Positions 17,375 to 25,246 of a stretch of DNA of 64,000 nucleotides are shown here, piece by piece. The position numbers and the translations under genes are program-made. The stretch covers positions 1 to 64,000 of the forward strand of contig CAJCHO010000114.1 of NCBI GenBank assembly GCA_903970145.1, written 5' to 3'. Origin of the DNA: Mycobacteriaceae bacterium (GTDB lineage Bacteria > Pseudomonadota > Gammaproteobacteria > Burkholderiales > Burkholderiaceae_D). Below the pieces are notes generated by a model, which was given only the letters and a program-made list of their open reading frames with translations, searched no databases and was not told where the DNA came from. The stretch's first letter is position 1; each line of letters begins with the position of its first letter.

Positions 17375-18073
17375 CTAATCGAGAAAACGTGCTAGCCATT
17401 CCAGCGAGCGCCCGCGCGCGGTCGCCGCGGCGCGCTGGTTGTACATGGGTCGCCCCCAGCAGTTAAAGCCGTGATCGGCGCCTTCGTAGACCTCGATGCG
17501 GGCGTTCGCGTGTCCGGCGAAGGCCTGCTTTACCGCTGCTACCGCCTCGGACGGGATGTGCGTGTCGAGTGCACCGTAATGAAACAGGATCGGCACTTCG
17601 ATGGACTCGGCCAGCGCCAGGTGATTCTGGATTCCACCGCCGTAGAAACACACCGCCGCATCGACACCGGCACTCGCGGCCGCCTGATAGGCCAGACGCC
17701 CGCCCATGCAATAGCCGAGCACGCCGACCTTGCCGGTCATCTCATCAAGCCCGCGCAGCGCCTTTACCGTACTACCCAGGTCGCTGACGGCATTGGGGCC
17801 GTCGAGTGCCTGCATGAGCTTGTAGGCCTCGGCCGTTCCGGGCTCGTCGTAGCGCAGATCGACGCGCGGTTTCTGGCGCCAAAAGATATCGGGGGCCATG
17901 ACGACATAGCCATCCATGGCGTACTGGTCGGCGACGGCGCGAATATGTTCGTTGACGCCCCAGATTTCCTGGATAACTACCAGGCCCGGCCCGCGCCCTT
18001 TGGGCGGCAGCGACAGATAGACATCGAAGGACTTGCCGTCGTGACTGGAGATCGGGATCCAGGTGCTGTTCAT
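17375..18073 (-). CDS. Dienelactone hydrolase family protein
   Basis: A 232-residue alpha/beta hydrolase. All catalytic positions of ClcD-type dienelactone hydrolases are present: Glu36 (QEIWGV), nucleophile Cys122 in GYCMGG, Asp170 (GALDTH) and His201 (GADHGF). Classical members hydrolyse dienelactone to maleylacetate in chloroaromatic breakdown, but many paralogues are general carboxylesterases and no aromatic cluster is nearby. The ATG at 18073 is chosen for its perfect GGAGGT 4 nt upstream; an open extension to 18202 lacks similarity. It is convergent with the GGDEF gene. Confidence 0.93.
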   Translation of the reverse strand: MNSTWIPISSHDGKSFDVYLSLPPKGRGPGLVVIQEIWGVNEHIRAVADQYAMDGYVVMAPDIFWRQKPRVDLRYDEPGTAEAYKLMQALDGPNAVSDLGSTVKALRGLDEMTGKVGVLGYCMGGRLAYQAAASAGVDAAVCFYGGGIQNHLALAESIEVPILFHYGALDTHIPSEAVAAVKQAFAGHANARIEVYEGADHGFNCWGRPMYNQRAAATARGRSLEWLARFLD

Positions 18074-18252
18074 GCGTACCTCCGGGGGCTTGGTGTGCTG
18101 TAGGGTGAGCGGGATGCGCCGTCCATGATACCCGCACGGCCGATGGCGGGTCGCTGGACGCGGCGCGCCGACCGGGCGTTGTAGAATTCGACGGACATGC
18201 ATTGCCGAGCGGCCCGGGGGGCTACTGGCTGTGCAAACCTTGCGATGGAGTG

Positions 18253-18885
18253 ATGAGCGTGGCGGGACTGGCCGATCGCATGATCACCGAGTTTGATCGG
18301 GCTCTGCGCACAGTCGCCGCGCCGCCGCGCGTGCCCTTTGGCGCGCCGCTGCAGTCGGTCGCGCCCGAACTCACCGAGAAAGAGCGGGCTCACTCCGCCG
18401 CCCTGATGCGCGTCAATCACGTCGGCGAAGTGTGCGCCCAGGCGCTCTACCGTGCCCAGGCCGCGATGACCACGAATCCGGACCTCGTACGCCGTTTCGA
18501 AGCCGCCGCTGCTGAAGAAACCGAGCATCTTGGCTGGACCAGTGAGCGCGTCGCGCAGCTGCGATCGCACACCAGCCTGCTCAATCCGCTGTGGTATGCG
18601 GGAGCCTATGTGCTTGGGGTCGCCGCAGCGCGCGCCGGGGATGCTCTGAGCCTGGGTTTTGTGGTCGAGACCGAAAGACAGGTCGAGCAACACCTGCAAG
18701 GGCATCTGGATGCGCTACCTGCGGCAGATCAGGTTTCCCGGGCGCTGGTCGCGCGTATGCGCGACGATGAAGCGCGCCATGGGCGCGAGGCCAAAGCAGC
18801 TGGCGCGGCAACCCTGCCAGCGCCGGTGCGGTTTGCGATGCGCCTGGCGGCCAAGGTCATGACCACGACTGCCTACTGGATCTAG
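18253..18885 (+). CDS. coq7: Ubiquinone biosynthesis hydroxylase Coq7
   Basis: A 210-residue di-iron carboxylate enzyme that hydroxylates demethoxyubiquinol (2-polyprenyl-3-methyl-6-methoxy-1,4-benzoquinol) in the penultimate step of ubiquinone synthesis. The iron ligands are visible in two repeats: RVNHVGEVCAQ...AAAEETEHLGW and VVETERQVEQHL...RDDEARHG. The start at ATG 18253 (MSVAGLADRM) matches the family and has GGAG just upstream; the frame extends to 18202 without similarity. Its stop overlaps the stop of the convergent OsmC gene by 3 bases in the shared CTAG. Confidence 0.93.
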   Translation: MSVAGLADRMITEFDRALRTVAAPPRVPFGAPLQSVAPELTEKERAHSAALMRVNHVGEVCAQALYRAQAAMTTNPDLVRRFEAAAAEETEHLGWTSERVAQLRSHTSLLNPLWYAGAYVLGVAAARAGDALSLGFVVETERQVEQHLQGHLDALPAADQVSRALVARMRDDEARHGREAKAAGAATLPAPVRFAMRLAAKVMTTTAYWI

Positions 18886-19346
18886 TCGGCCGGCGTTTCC
18901 CGGATCTCGAAGGATGTCGACAGCTCGGCGGTCTTCGCCAGCATGATCGATGCCGAACAATATTTCTCGTGGGAAAGCTTGATCGCGCGCTCGACCATAG
19001 ACGCCGCGACGGCGTGGCCGGTGACGGTGAAATGAAAGTGGATGCGGGTGAATACCTTGGGATCGCTTGCGGCGCGCTCGGCGACGAGTTTTACCTCGCA
19101 ATCCTCGATCTGCTGGCGTTGTCGGCGCAGGATCAAGACCACATCGTAGGCGGTGCATCCCCCGGTCGCCGCAAGCAGCAATTCCATCGGCCGCGCGGCC
19201 TCGTTGCGCCCGCCTGCTGGTTCGCCGGGGGCACTTGGCGCTCCGTCCATGGACACTTCGTGGCCACTGGCGGTGGTGGCCGTAAAGCGCATGCTGCTGC
19301 GCTTGGGATCGCCTGGCTCACCGCACCAGCGCACGCTGACTTCCAT
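18882..19346 (-). CDS. OsmC family thiol peroxidase-like protein
   Basis: A 154-residue OsmC/YhfA-type protein. The two conserved cysteines are Cys64 (GGCTAYDV) and Cys130 (EKYCSAS), which in peroxidatic members reduce organic hydroperoxides. The order of motifs and length fit the YhfA branch better than Ohr, whose substrate is not settled. It carries AGGT 6 nt before the ATG. It is convergent with coq7 and monocistronic. Cytoplasmic; a role in oxidative stress is inferred from the family. Confidence 0.9.
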   Translation of the reverse strand: MEVSVRWCGEPGDPKRSSMRFTATTASGHEVSMDGAPSAPGEPAGGRNEAARPMELLLAATGGCTAYDVVLILRRQRQQIEDCEVKLVAERAASDPKVFTRIHFHFTVTGHAVAASMVERAIKLSHEKYCSASIMLAKTAELSTSFEIRETPAD

Positions 19347-19559
19347 GGTTTACCTGAGTGGGATGGAACAGGAGCTTCTAGTGTAGCCGGCAGGCCGGCG
19401 CCTGATCGCGCCAGGCATTGTTGTATCGCAACAATAGCACCCGATTACGGCCTCTCAATCGGCCCGGGAGCAAACCCATGATTCTAAATAGTTTACCAAT
19501 CTATGAGAGAGGAAATACCTGTATGCCCTGGGGGAATTAGGCGATTTTCACAAAGTATT

Positions 19560-19588
19560 TTGCGTCGCACCAGAGTTTCACCTATAAT
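19560..19588 (+). promoter_or_regulatory. Sigma-70 promoter of the candidate small RNA
   Basis: A perfect TATAAT at 19583-19588 lies 17 bp after TTGCGT at 19560-19565. The start of transcription would fall at about 19595. The next rplM promoter is 170 bp further on, so this promoter serves only the short unit that ends at 19705. Confidence 0.75.
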
Positions 19589-19594
19589 TAATTT

Positions 19595-19705
19595 CATTGA
19601 GGGAGCGCATTGGCGAACAAGCTGACGTGCTCCCGAGCCGGTGTCTCCTCCACCCTCCTCCTTTGGTGGATTAGCCCGAGCCAGAAATGGCTCGGGCTTT
19701 TTTTT
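19595..19705 (+). ncRNA. Candidate small RNA with two anti-Shine-Dalgarno motifs
   Basis: A unit of about 110 nt between its own promoter and a strong terminator, with no open reading frame of note. Hairpin 1 pairs 19601-19608 with 19627-19634. Hairpin 2 pairs 19649-19654 with 19665-19670 and exposes a 10-nt pyrimidine loop. The motif CTCCTCC occurs twice, at 19645-19651 and in the loop at 19655-19661; it is complementary to ribosome-binding sites. The third hairpin is the terminator. This architecture recalls trans-acting small RNAs of rhizobia and other proteobacteria that block translation with C-rich loops. Which family it belongs to, and whether it needs Hfq, cannot be told. Confidence 0.75.
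19673..19705 (+). terminator. Rho-independent terminator of the candidate small RNA
   Basis: A perfect 10-bp GC-rich stem (19673-19682 with 19689-19698), six-base loop, followed by eight T residues. Confidence 0.95.
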
Positions 19706-19753
19706 CCGTCGATCAGTTCAGCGCGCATCCGCGAGCCTGTGAGCCGCCTTGGC

Positions 19754-19783
19754 TTGACTGGTTAGCCGATAACTCCTTATAAT
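19754..19783 (+). promoter_or_regulatory. Strong sigma-70 promoter of rplM-rpsI
   Basis: TTGACT at 19754-19759 and TATAAT at 19778-19783 are separated by 18 bp. This near-consensus promoter fits a ribosomal protein operon and would start transcription at about 19790. Confidence 0.85.
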
Positions 19784-19789
19784 GGAAGA

Positions 19790-19904
19790 CTTTTCCTCGT
19801 ATATGCGCAGGAGAGCCCGCGGGTACAAGCGGGGCGCATATGCGGATTCAACCCGGGACTCTACAAGGCCAAAGGCCGGGGTGTCCCATAAACCAGGAAG
19901 CATC
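19790..19904 (+). promoter_or_regulatory. Structured leader of the rplM-rpsI mRNA
   Basis: The roughly 115-nt leader contains a long hairpin: outer arms 19801-19808 and 19834-19841, inner arms 19816-19820 and 19829-19833, with an asymmetric purine bulge of 7 nt. L13 operons in several bacterial groups are controlled by leader RNA structures bound by L13. This leader may act the same way, but I cannot match it to a published consensus. Confidence 0.5.
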
Positions 19905-20339
19905 ATGAAGACCTTTTCCGCGAAACCCGCCGAGGTGCAGCGCGACTGGTTCGTGATTGACGCGACAGACAAAGTACTCGGACGTGTGGCCAGTGAAGTC
20001 GCACGCCGTCTGCGTGGCAAGCACAAACCGGAATTTACGCCGCATGTCGACACGGGCGATTTCATCGTCATCGTCAACGCAGCCAAGTTGCGCGTGACCG
20101 GCAACAAGGGCCAGGACAAGAAGTATTTCCGCCACTCGGGATATCCCGGCGGGATCTACGAGACCAACTTCGAGAAGATGCAGTCGCGCTTTCCCGGACG
20201 GGCGCTCGAAAAGGCCGTCAAGGGCATGCTGCCCAAGGGGCCGCTGGGCTACGCGATGATCAAGAAACTCAAGGTGTATGCCGAGGCGACTCATCCGCAC
20301 ACGGCGCAACAACCCAAACCGCTCGAGGTGAAGGCATGA
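19905..20339 (+). CDS. rplM: 50S ribosomal protein L13
   Basis: A 144-residue protein with the L13 signature throughout: [33 protein letters not shown] near the N-terminus, the [12 protein letters not shown] motif, and [17 protein letters not shown]. It is an early assembly protein of the large subunit. ATG at 19905 follows AGGAAG by 5 nt; the frame remains open upstream through the leader without similarity. rpsI overlaps its end by 4 bp, so the two are co-translated. Confidence 0.98.
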   Translation: MKTFSAKPAEVQRDWFVIDATDKVLGRVASEVARRLRGKHKPEFTPHVDTGDFIVIVNAAKLRVTGNKGQDKKYFRHSGYPGGIYETNFEKMQSRFPGRALEKAVKGMLPKGPLGYAMIKKLKVYAEATHPHTAQQPKPLEVKA

Positions 20340-20728
20340 TCGGCAATTACAACTACGGTACCGGACGGCGCAAGAGCTCAGTCGCGCGGGTATTCATCAA
20401 GTCCGGGTCCGGCAAGATTGTCGTCAATGGCAAGCCGGTCGACGAATATTTCGCCCGCGAGACCGGTCGCATGATCGTGCGTCAACCGCTCGAGCTCACC
20501 AATCATGGCGCGACCTTCGACATCCTCGTGAATGTCCACGGTGGCGGCGAATCCGGTCAGGCCGGCGCTGTGCGTCACGGCATCACGCGTGCCCTGATCG
20601 ACTACGATGCCGCGCTCAAGCCTGGTCTGTCCAAGGCTGGCCTGGTGACGCGCGACGCACGTGAAGTCGAGCGCAAGAAGGTCGGTCTGCACAAGGCGCG
20701 TCGTCGTAAGCAGTTCTCCAAGCGCTAA
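20336..20728 (+). CDS. rpsI: 30S ribosomal protein S9
   Basis: A 130-residue S9 protein: [26 protein letters not shown] at the start and the basic tail [11 protein letters not shown], whose last residue reaches the P-site tRNA in ribosome structures. The start ATG overlaps the rplM stop (ATGA). A two-hairpin region and an intrinsic terminator follow. Confidence 0.98.
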   Translation: MIGNYNYGTGRRKSSVARVFIKSGSGKIVVNGKPVDEYFARETGRMIVRQPLELTNHGATFDILVNVHGGGESGQAGAVRHGITRALIDYDAALKPGLSKAGLVTRDAREVERKKVGLHKARRRKQFSKR

Positions 20729-20775
20729 GCGCTTATCCCACCGATGCCGAGGTTTCGGTGGGCGCCGCAGAAAAG

Positions 20776-20803
20776 GTCGCCGCGCAACCGGCGACTTTTT
20801 TTT
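20776..20803 (+). terminator. Rho-independent terminator of rplM-rpsI
   Basis: A 7-bp stem (20776-20782 with 20789-20795), six-base loop, then eight T residues. A further hairpin (20737-20743 with 20756-20762) precedes it. Confidence 0.92.
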
Positions 20804-20998
20804 GGCACCGGCGTGGGGCGGCCGGCAGCGACAGGGTAGTTACCCCCGAGGCACACGGGCAACATTTCATCGGTCTGCAACGATCGGGCGACATGCTTGG
20901 CGCTGGTCACGGAAAGGATGGACAGGCCGTTGCGCAAGGGCCACAGATGCCACGCACCAGTCTGGGATTTTGGGCTGTTCCGGTGCATTTTGAAGTGT

Positions 20999-21033
20999 TT
21001 GTAATGTTTCTGTCATGTATGCATATGTATAGT
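20999..21033 (+). promoter_or_regulatory. Candidate PhoB-dependent promoter (Pho box and -10) of the porin gene
   Basis: Two 7-bp half-sites, TTGTAAT (20999-21005) and CTGTCAT (21010-21016), are separated by 4 bp as in a Pho box; 12 of 14 half-site positions fit CTGTCAT. The box ends 11 bp before TATAGT (21028-21033), the spacing used by PhoB-activated promoters in place of a -35 element. The mRNA would have a leader of about 120 nt. Inferred from consensus only. Confidence 0.6.
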
Positions 21034-21162
21034 CATGACGTTGTAGTAAATGCTCGGGCAATACCATTTTCACAGCTTGCGCCCAGAATCGGCTTTTACA
21101 AGAAATAGCTTTTTTATCAGTAACTTACCCGGCAACGGGTTAGAAAATTCAGAGAGGTCTAC

Positions 21163-22641
21163 ATGTCAGGTCACACCAATCCCAAGAATTCCCACGGCGC
21201 TCGCTGGACGCCGATCGCACGGGCACTAGCCTTGTGCGCTGCTACCGGTTTTGCCGGATCGGCCATGGCGCAAACCGCCCCGACCCCGCAACAACTCGAG
21301 CAGCAGATCCAGGCGCTGCAAGACCAGGTTCAGGCGCTCAAGGCCGCCCAGGCTCAAGCCCCGGCAGCCGCACCTTCCTCGGGTGCCAGCGATGGCCTGA
21401 CCTTCCACGGCCTTACCCTGTACGGCACGCTCGATGGCGGCCTGACCCACATGACCAACGGTGCGGCGCTCAATTCGGACTTCGGTCCTGGCGTGCCTTA
21501 CCTGATTGCCAAGTACGCACACGGCTCGACCACTTCGTTCGCTCCTTCGGGTTTGAGCCAGTCGCTCGTGGGCCTGAAGGGTGACCTGCCGGTCGATCAG
21601 GATCTCTTTGGATTCTTCAAGGTCGAGACGGCGATCAACCCGCAATCGGGCACGCTGTATAACGCTGAGAAGTCGCTGGTTCAGCAAAACGGTCGCCCCC
21701 TGGCGAGCCAGACCACCAATGGTGACTCGGCCAACGATGGTCAGATCTTTACCCGCCAGGCCTATCTGGGCTTTGGTTCGAACACCTACGGCACGATCCA
21801 GATCGGCCGCATCAACAATCTGCTGAATGATGCCCTGACCAACTACGATCCGCTGGGCAAGTCCTACGCATTTTCGCCGCTGGGCTATTCGGGTGCGACC
21901 GCTGGTGGTGGCTACACCGAAGAAACGATTCTGGACAACTCGCTGCGTTACGCGGTGAACGTCGGCCCCGCTCATATCTACGCTCTGCACCAGGTGCAGG
22001 CTGATGGCGCCATCCCTGGTGGTGCCAATCAGTTCGGCGTGGGCGGCGGATTTGCCGGATTCAATGTCGATCTGACCTACTCGAAGATCTATGACGCAAT
22101 CAGCGCCTCGGCTCTGAGCGCCGCCCAGAACGTCTCGCCGAACTACGGCACGCTTGCTGCCAAGGTCTCGGACAACACCGCCTGGGCACTCGAAGGCAAT
22201 TACAAGTTCTCCGATTTCAAGGCATACGCAGGTTACGAGCACATCAACTTCGCCGATCCGTCAGACCCGCTCAAGGCCGGCGTAACCAATATCGGCGGCT
22301 ACACGCTGAGTTTCCTGACCCAGGACGCCTTCAAGAACAACGAAGTGCTGGAGATCTCGTGGCTGGGACTGAGCTACGCCATCACGCCTAAGCTGCTATT
22401 GACCGGTGCCTATTACCACCTGTCCAACAACAGCTACAAGGGTAATGGCTGCTCCAACACCAGCGCCAGTAGCTGCAGCGGCGAGGAAAACGTCTACTCG
22501 CTGGTTCTTGACTACCACTTCCTGAAGAACCTGGATGTCTACGGTGGCTTCATGTCGTCCAAGGTCGAGAACGGCATGGCTTCCGGATTCCTGGAAGACA
22601 GCAACCTCGCCACGACGATTGGCCTGCGCCTGATGTTCTAA
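21163..22641 (+). CDS. Gram-negative porin with N-terminal coiled coil
   Basis: A 492-residue outer-membrane beta-barrel. A signal peptide ends at AMA (residue 36). A short Gln/Leu-rich coiled coil (about 40-65, LEQQIQALQDQVQALKAAQ) comes before the barrel, as in periplasm-facing trimer stalks of OprP-type and some other porins. The barrel starts at LTFHGLTLYGTLDGGL, contains QAYLGFGSNTYGTIQIGR, and ends in the terminal Phe (TIGLRLMF) needed for BAM insertion. Extracellular loop CSNTSASSC has a Cys pair. A Pho-box promoter is seen upstream, so uptake of phosphate or other anions is a possibility, not shown. Confidence 0.9.
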   Translation: MSGHTNPKNSHGARWTPIARALALCAATGFAGSAMAQTAPTPQQLEQQIQALQDQVQALKAAQAQAPAAAPSSGASDGLTFHGLTLYGTLDGGLTHMTNGAALNSDFGPGVPYLIAKYAHGSTTSFAPSGLSQSLVGLKGDLPVDQDLFGFFKVETAINPQSGTLYNAEKSLVQQNGRPLASQTTNGDSANDGQIFTRQAYLGFGSNTYGTIQIGRINNLLNDALTNYDPLGKSYAFSPLGYSGATAGGGYTEETILDNSLRYAVNVGPAHIYALHQVQADGAIPGGANQFGVGGGFAGFNVDLTYSKIYDAISASALSAAQNVSPNYGTLAAKVSDNTAWALEGNYKFSDFKAYAGYEHINFADPSDPLKAGVTNIGGYTLSFLTQDAFKNNEVLEISWLGLSYAITPKLLLTGAYYHLSNNSYKGNGCSNTSASSCSGEENVYSLVLDYHFLKNLDVYGGFMSSKVENGMASGFLEDSNLATTIGLRLMF

Positions 22642-22686
22642 TCGCCGCGCGCCTCGGAAACGGGGCGCCTGGTCGAAGCCTCAAAG

Positions 22687-22727
22687 GATGGCCCGCAGTT
22701 AGGAGTGATTGCGGGCCATCTTGTATT
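22687..22727 (+). terminator. Terminator of the porin gene
   Basis: A perfect 11-bp stem (22687-22697 with 22710-22720) is followed by TTGTATT, a modest T-rich tail, 45 bp after the stop codon. Confidence 0.8.
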
Positions 22728-22778
22728 AGCCGGCACTTCGGGGTGATCAATAGCTTATGCACCTGATCTCCCCGCGTT

Positions 22779-22794
22779 TGGCATGCTACTTGCT
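22779..22794 (+). promoter_or_regulatory. Sigma-54 (RpoN) promoter match
   Basis: TGGCATG at 22779-22785, a 4-bp spacer and TTGCT at 22790-22794 fit the sigma-54 consensus (TGGCACG-N4-TTGCW) with one mismatch; the invariant GG at -24 and GC at -12 are present. Transcription would begin at about 22805. No enhancer-binding site is assigned. Confidence 0.65.
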
Positions 22795-22804
22795 TTGTTG
22801 ATGC

Positions 22805-22897
22805 ATGCGCGGACCTTGCCGGTCGCGCTCCTTGAGTTGGGGGATTGAACACCCTCTTTATGTCCCGCAGGCGTTCCGCTTGCGGGACATTTTTGTT
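22805..22897 (+). ncRNA. Candidate sigma-54-dependent small RNA
   Basis: A unit of about 93 nt between the sigma-54 promoter match and a strong terminator, with no open reading frame of note. The 5' part forms a GC-rich hairpin (22807-22815 with 22821-22828, one bulged G). It is followed by a mostly unpaired, G-rich linker (around 22838-22845) and then the terminator hairpin. It lies after the porin's own terminator and over 200 bp before the two-component gene, so it is neither a 3' UTR nor an obvious leader. Name and targets are unknown. Confidence 0.6.
22860..22897 (+). terminator. Rho-independent terminator of the candidate sigma-54 small RNA
   Basis: A perfect 10-bp stem (22860-22869 with 22881-22890), 11-base loop, then TTTTTGTTT. 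Confidence 0.9.
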
Positions 22898-23126
22898 TGT
22901 GGCACCCAAAAATTGTCGGCAGTTGACGCGGCATCACAATTCCCAAATCCACCAGCTGGTAGCGGCGAGTGGGCCGGCGCTCGCCACCGGCGCGTGCCAT
23001 CCGTGCGGCTTTTGCGAGCAGGGCATCCTCGCCACTGCACCTGGCAACTTTCTGAGTGGATTTTAATCTGCCACTTATGGGAGCCTCATCTTGCCCTGCT
23101 AGGATGACCAGCACGAGGAAACGGTC

Positions 23127-23807
23127 ATGCGTGCACTGCTGGTCGAAGACGAAGAAAAGCTTGCCAATATCATAGGCCGCGGCCTGAAGGCCGAAGGATT
23201 CGCGGTCGATGTGGCGAGCGACGGGGTGCGTGGTCTGGAACTGGCGATCACCTACGGCTACGACGTGATCATCCTCGACATCATTGTCCCGAAGTTGAGC
23301 GGGACCGAGGTTCTCTCCGGCATTCGCCAGAAGAATCGCCAGGTGCCCGTGCTCATGCTGACCGCGCGCGATGCCGTGGCCGACAAGGTGGCACATCTTG
23401 AGGCCGGCGCCGACGACTACCTGACCAAGCCTTTTGCCTTTTCCGAGCTCCTGGTAAGGATCCGCGCGCTGCTGCGACGCGCCCCGGTACAACGGGCCGA
23501 CGTGATCCGGATCGCGGACCTCGAAGTCGACCGCCTGAATCGCCAGGTCAAGCGCGCCGGCAGACGTCTGGACATGAGTGCCAAGGAATATGCCCTGCTT
23601 GAGTACCTCGCCCTGAATGTCGAACGCGTGCTTTCGCGCACGATGATCATCGAACACGTGTGGGACCAGAGCTTCGAGGGAGTCACCAATATCGTCGATG
23701 TCTACATCCGCCAACTGCGCCTGAAGATCGACGATGCGCATGAACTCAAACTGATCAGGACCGTGCGCGGCGCCGGCTATGTCCTTAGCGAGCAGGCAGG
23801 GCGATGA
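23127..23807 (+). CDS. OmpR-family response regulator
   Basis: A 226-residue two-domain regulator. The receiver domain has the acidic pair EDE (8-10), the phosphorylated Asp51 (YDVIILDIIVPK), Thr79 and Lys101 (LTKPF). The C-terminal winged-helix domain (about 125-222) has the SAKEYALLEYLALN and VDVYIRQLRLKI motifs. The gene overlaps the kinase gene by 4 bp (ATGA) and precedes an RND efflux operon, so it probably controls that operon in response to an envelope signal. GAGGAAA lies 7 nt before the ATG. Confidence 0.95.
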   Translation: MRALLVEDEEKLANIIGRGLKAEGFAVDVASDGVRGLELAITYGYDVIILDIIVPKLSGTEVLSGIRQKNRQVPVLMLTARDAVADKVAHLEAGADDYLTKPFAFSELLVRIRALLRRAPVQRADVIRIADLEVDRLNRQVKRAGRRLDMSAKEYALLEYLALNVERVLSRTMIIEHVWDQSFEGVTNIVDVYIRQLRLKIDDAHELKLIRTVRGAGYVLSEQAGR

Positions 23808-25237
23808 CCACGCGATCCCTGTTCTTTCGGCTGATCCTCTGGTACAGCGGCCTCGTCATCGTGGTGGCGCTCGCCTTTGGTGCCTACCTCTATGAGGGTA
23901 TGCGCGCGCGACTGTATCGCGAAGTCGAGGCCACCCTGACGCGCCGTGCCCACCAGATCGCCGACAATGTGCTTGTCCACGTCAGCGACGAGTCGGCGCA
24001 CGAGATCGCCGCCCAGATCAGCGAGGTCTATTCGCCGGCGGCCAACAACCGATTCATCCGCGTGTCGCGCGCCGATCATTCGCTGCTCTACGTTTCCGAT
24101 TCTCCCAAGGACGGGGCGTTCGAGCCGGCTGCGGTCGCGCAGTCGTCAGGCGCCGGCGCGCCACGCGTAGAGGCGCTGGCCTCGGGAGCGACTCTGCTCA
24201 TTGTTGCCGTACCGGTCAACGCCGCCGGCCAGTCCTTTCTGATCGAGATGGGGGCAACCGTCAACGAGATCGACACGGCGCTTCATGGTCTGGTGCTCAC
24301 GCTCCTGTTCGGCCTGCCCTTCGTGATTCTGATCGTCTCGGCGGGTGGCTACATACTGGTTCGTCGCTCTCTGAAACCGGTTGAGGAGATCCGCGCCACG
24401 GCTGAGCAGATCACCTTCGGAAACCTCGCCAAGCGCCTGCCGGTCGTCGCCAGCGGCGACGCCCTCGAGCACCTGTCGCTGACCCTGAATCAGATGCTGC
24501 AACGCCTCGAAGACGCATACCAGCAGGTGAGCCGCTTTTCCGCGGATGCCGCCCACGAATTGCGCACGCCTCTGACCATCATGCGCGCGGAGCTGGAGTC
24601 GATCATCCAGCGGGAAGCCACACTCTCGGAATCCTTGCGCGAGCGACTGGCGAGCGTACTCGAGGAAACCGAGCGGCTCTCGCGCATCACCGAGAGCCTT
24701 TTCACTATCTCGCGCCTGGACGCCGGCGAAGCCAATGCGCAATCGACCAGCTTTTACCTCATCGACCTGGTGAAAGCGACTACTGAGCAGATGCTGCTGC
24801 TGGCAGAGGACAAGCACATTGAAGTCGCCATCGCGGCCACTGCTCCCGTGCGGGTTACCGGCGACGCAGCACGCTTAAAGCAGGTAGTCGTGAATCTGCT
24901 CGATAACGCCATCAAGTACACACCCGAAGGCGGCAAGATTTCGGTCGCCATTTCCGAGGCAGCGCAGCGCGCATGCCTGACGGTCTCGGATACCGGCATC
25001 GGAATCCCGGCCGATGCGCTGCCGCACGTTTTCGAGCGCTTCTACCGGGCCGACAAGGCGCGCTCGCGCGAACAGGGTGGCGCAGGTCTGGGCCTGTCGA
25101 TCGTGCGCTCCATCGTCCTGGCGCATGGCGGCAGTGTCGAGATTCAGAACAATCCCCAGGCCGGCACTTCCTTGCGCGTTTACCTGCCGCTTGCGGAGGG
25201 CGCCGACGATGATCTTGCAGAGCCCCGCGCCGCTTAG
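23804..25237 (+). CDS. Sensor histidine kinase
   Basis: A 477-residue membrane kinase: membrane helices at about 9-30 and 164-186, a periplasmic sensor region of about 130 residues, a HAMP linker, a HisKA domain with the phosphorylated His251 (SADAAHELRTPL), and a HATPase_c domain with the N box (NLLDNAIKY), G1 (DTGIGIP), F box (FERFYRADKARS) and G2 (GGAGLGLSIV). It is the partner of the adjacent regulator. The RND pump gene starts 9 bp after its stop, so sensing and efflux share one transcript. The ligand is unknown. Confidence 0.95.
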   Translation: MTTRSLFFRLILWYSGLVIVVALAFGAYLYEGMRARLYREVEATLTRRAHQIADNVLVHVSDESAHEIAAQISEVYSPAANNRFIRVSRADHSLLYVSDSPKDGAFEPAAVAQSSGAGAPRVEALASGATLLIVAVPVNAAGQSFLIEMGATVNEIDTALHGLVLTLLFGLPFVILIVSAGGYILVRRSLKPVEEIRATAEQITFGNLAKRLPVVASGDALEHLSLTLNQMLQRLEDAYQQVSRFSADAAHELRTPLTIMRAELESIIQREATLSESLRERLASVLEETERLSRITESLFTISRLDAGEANAQSTSFYLIDLVKATTEQMLLLAEDKHIEVAIAATAPVRVTGDAARLKQVVVNLLDNAIKYTPEGGKISVAISEAAQRACLTVSDTGIGIPADALPHVFERFYRADKARSREQGGAGLGLSIVRSIVLAHGGSVEIQNNPQAGTSLRVYLPLAEGADDDLAEPRAA

Positions 25238-25246
25238 GGTGCTGAC

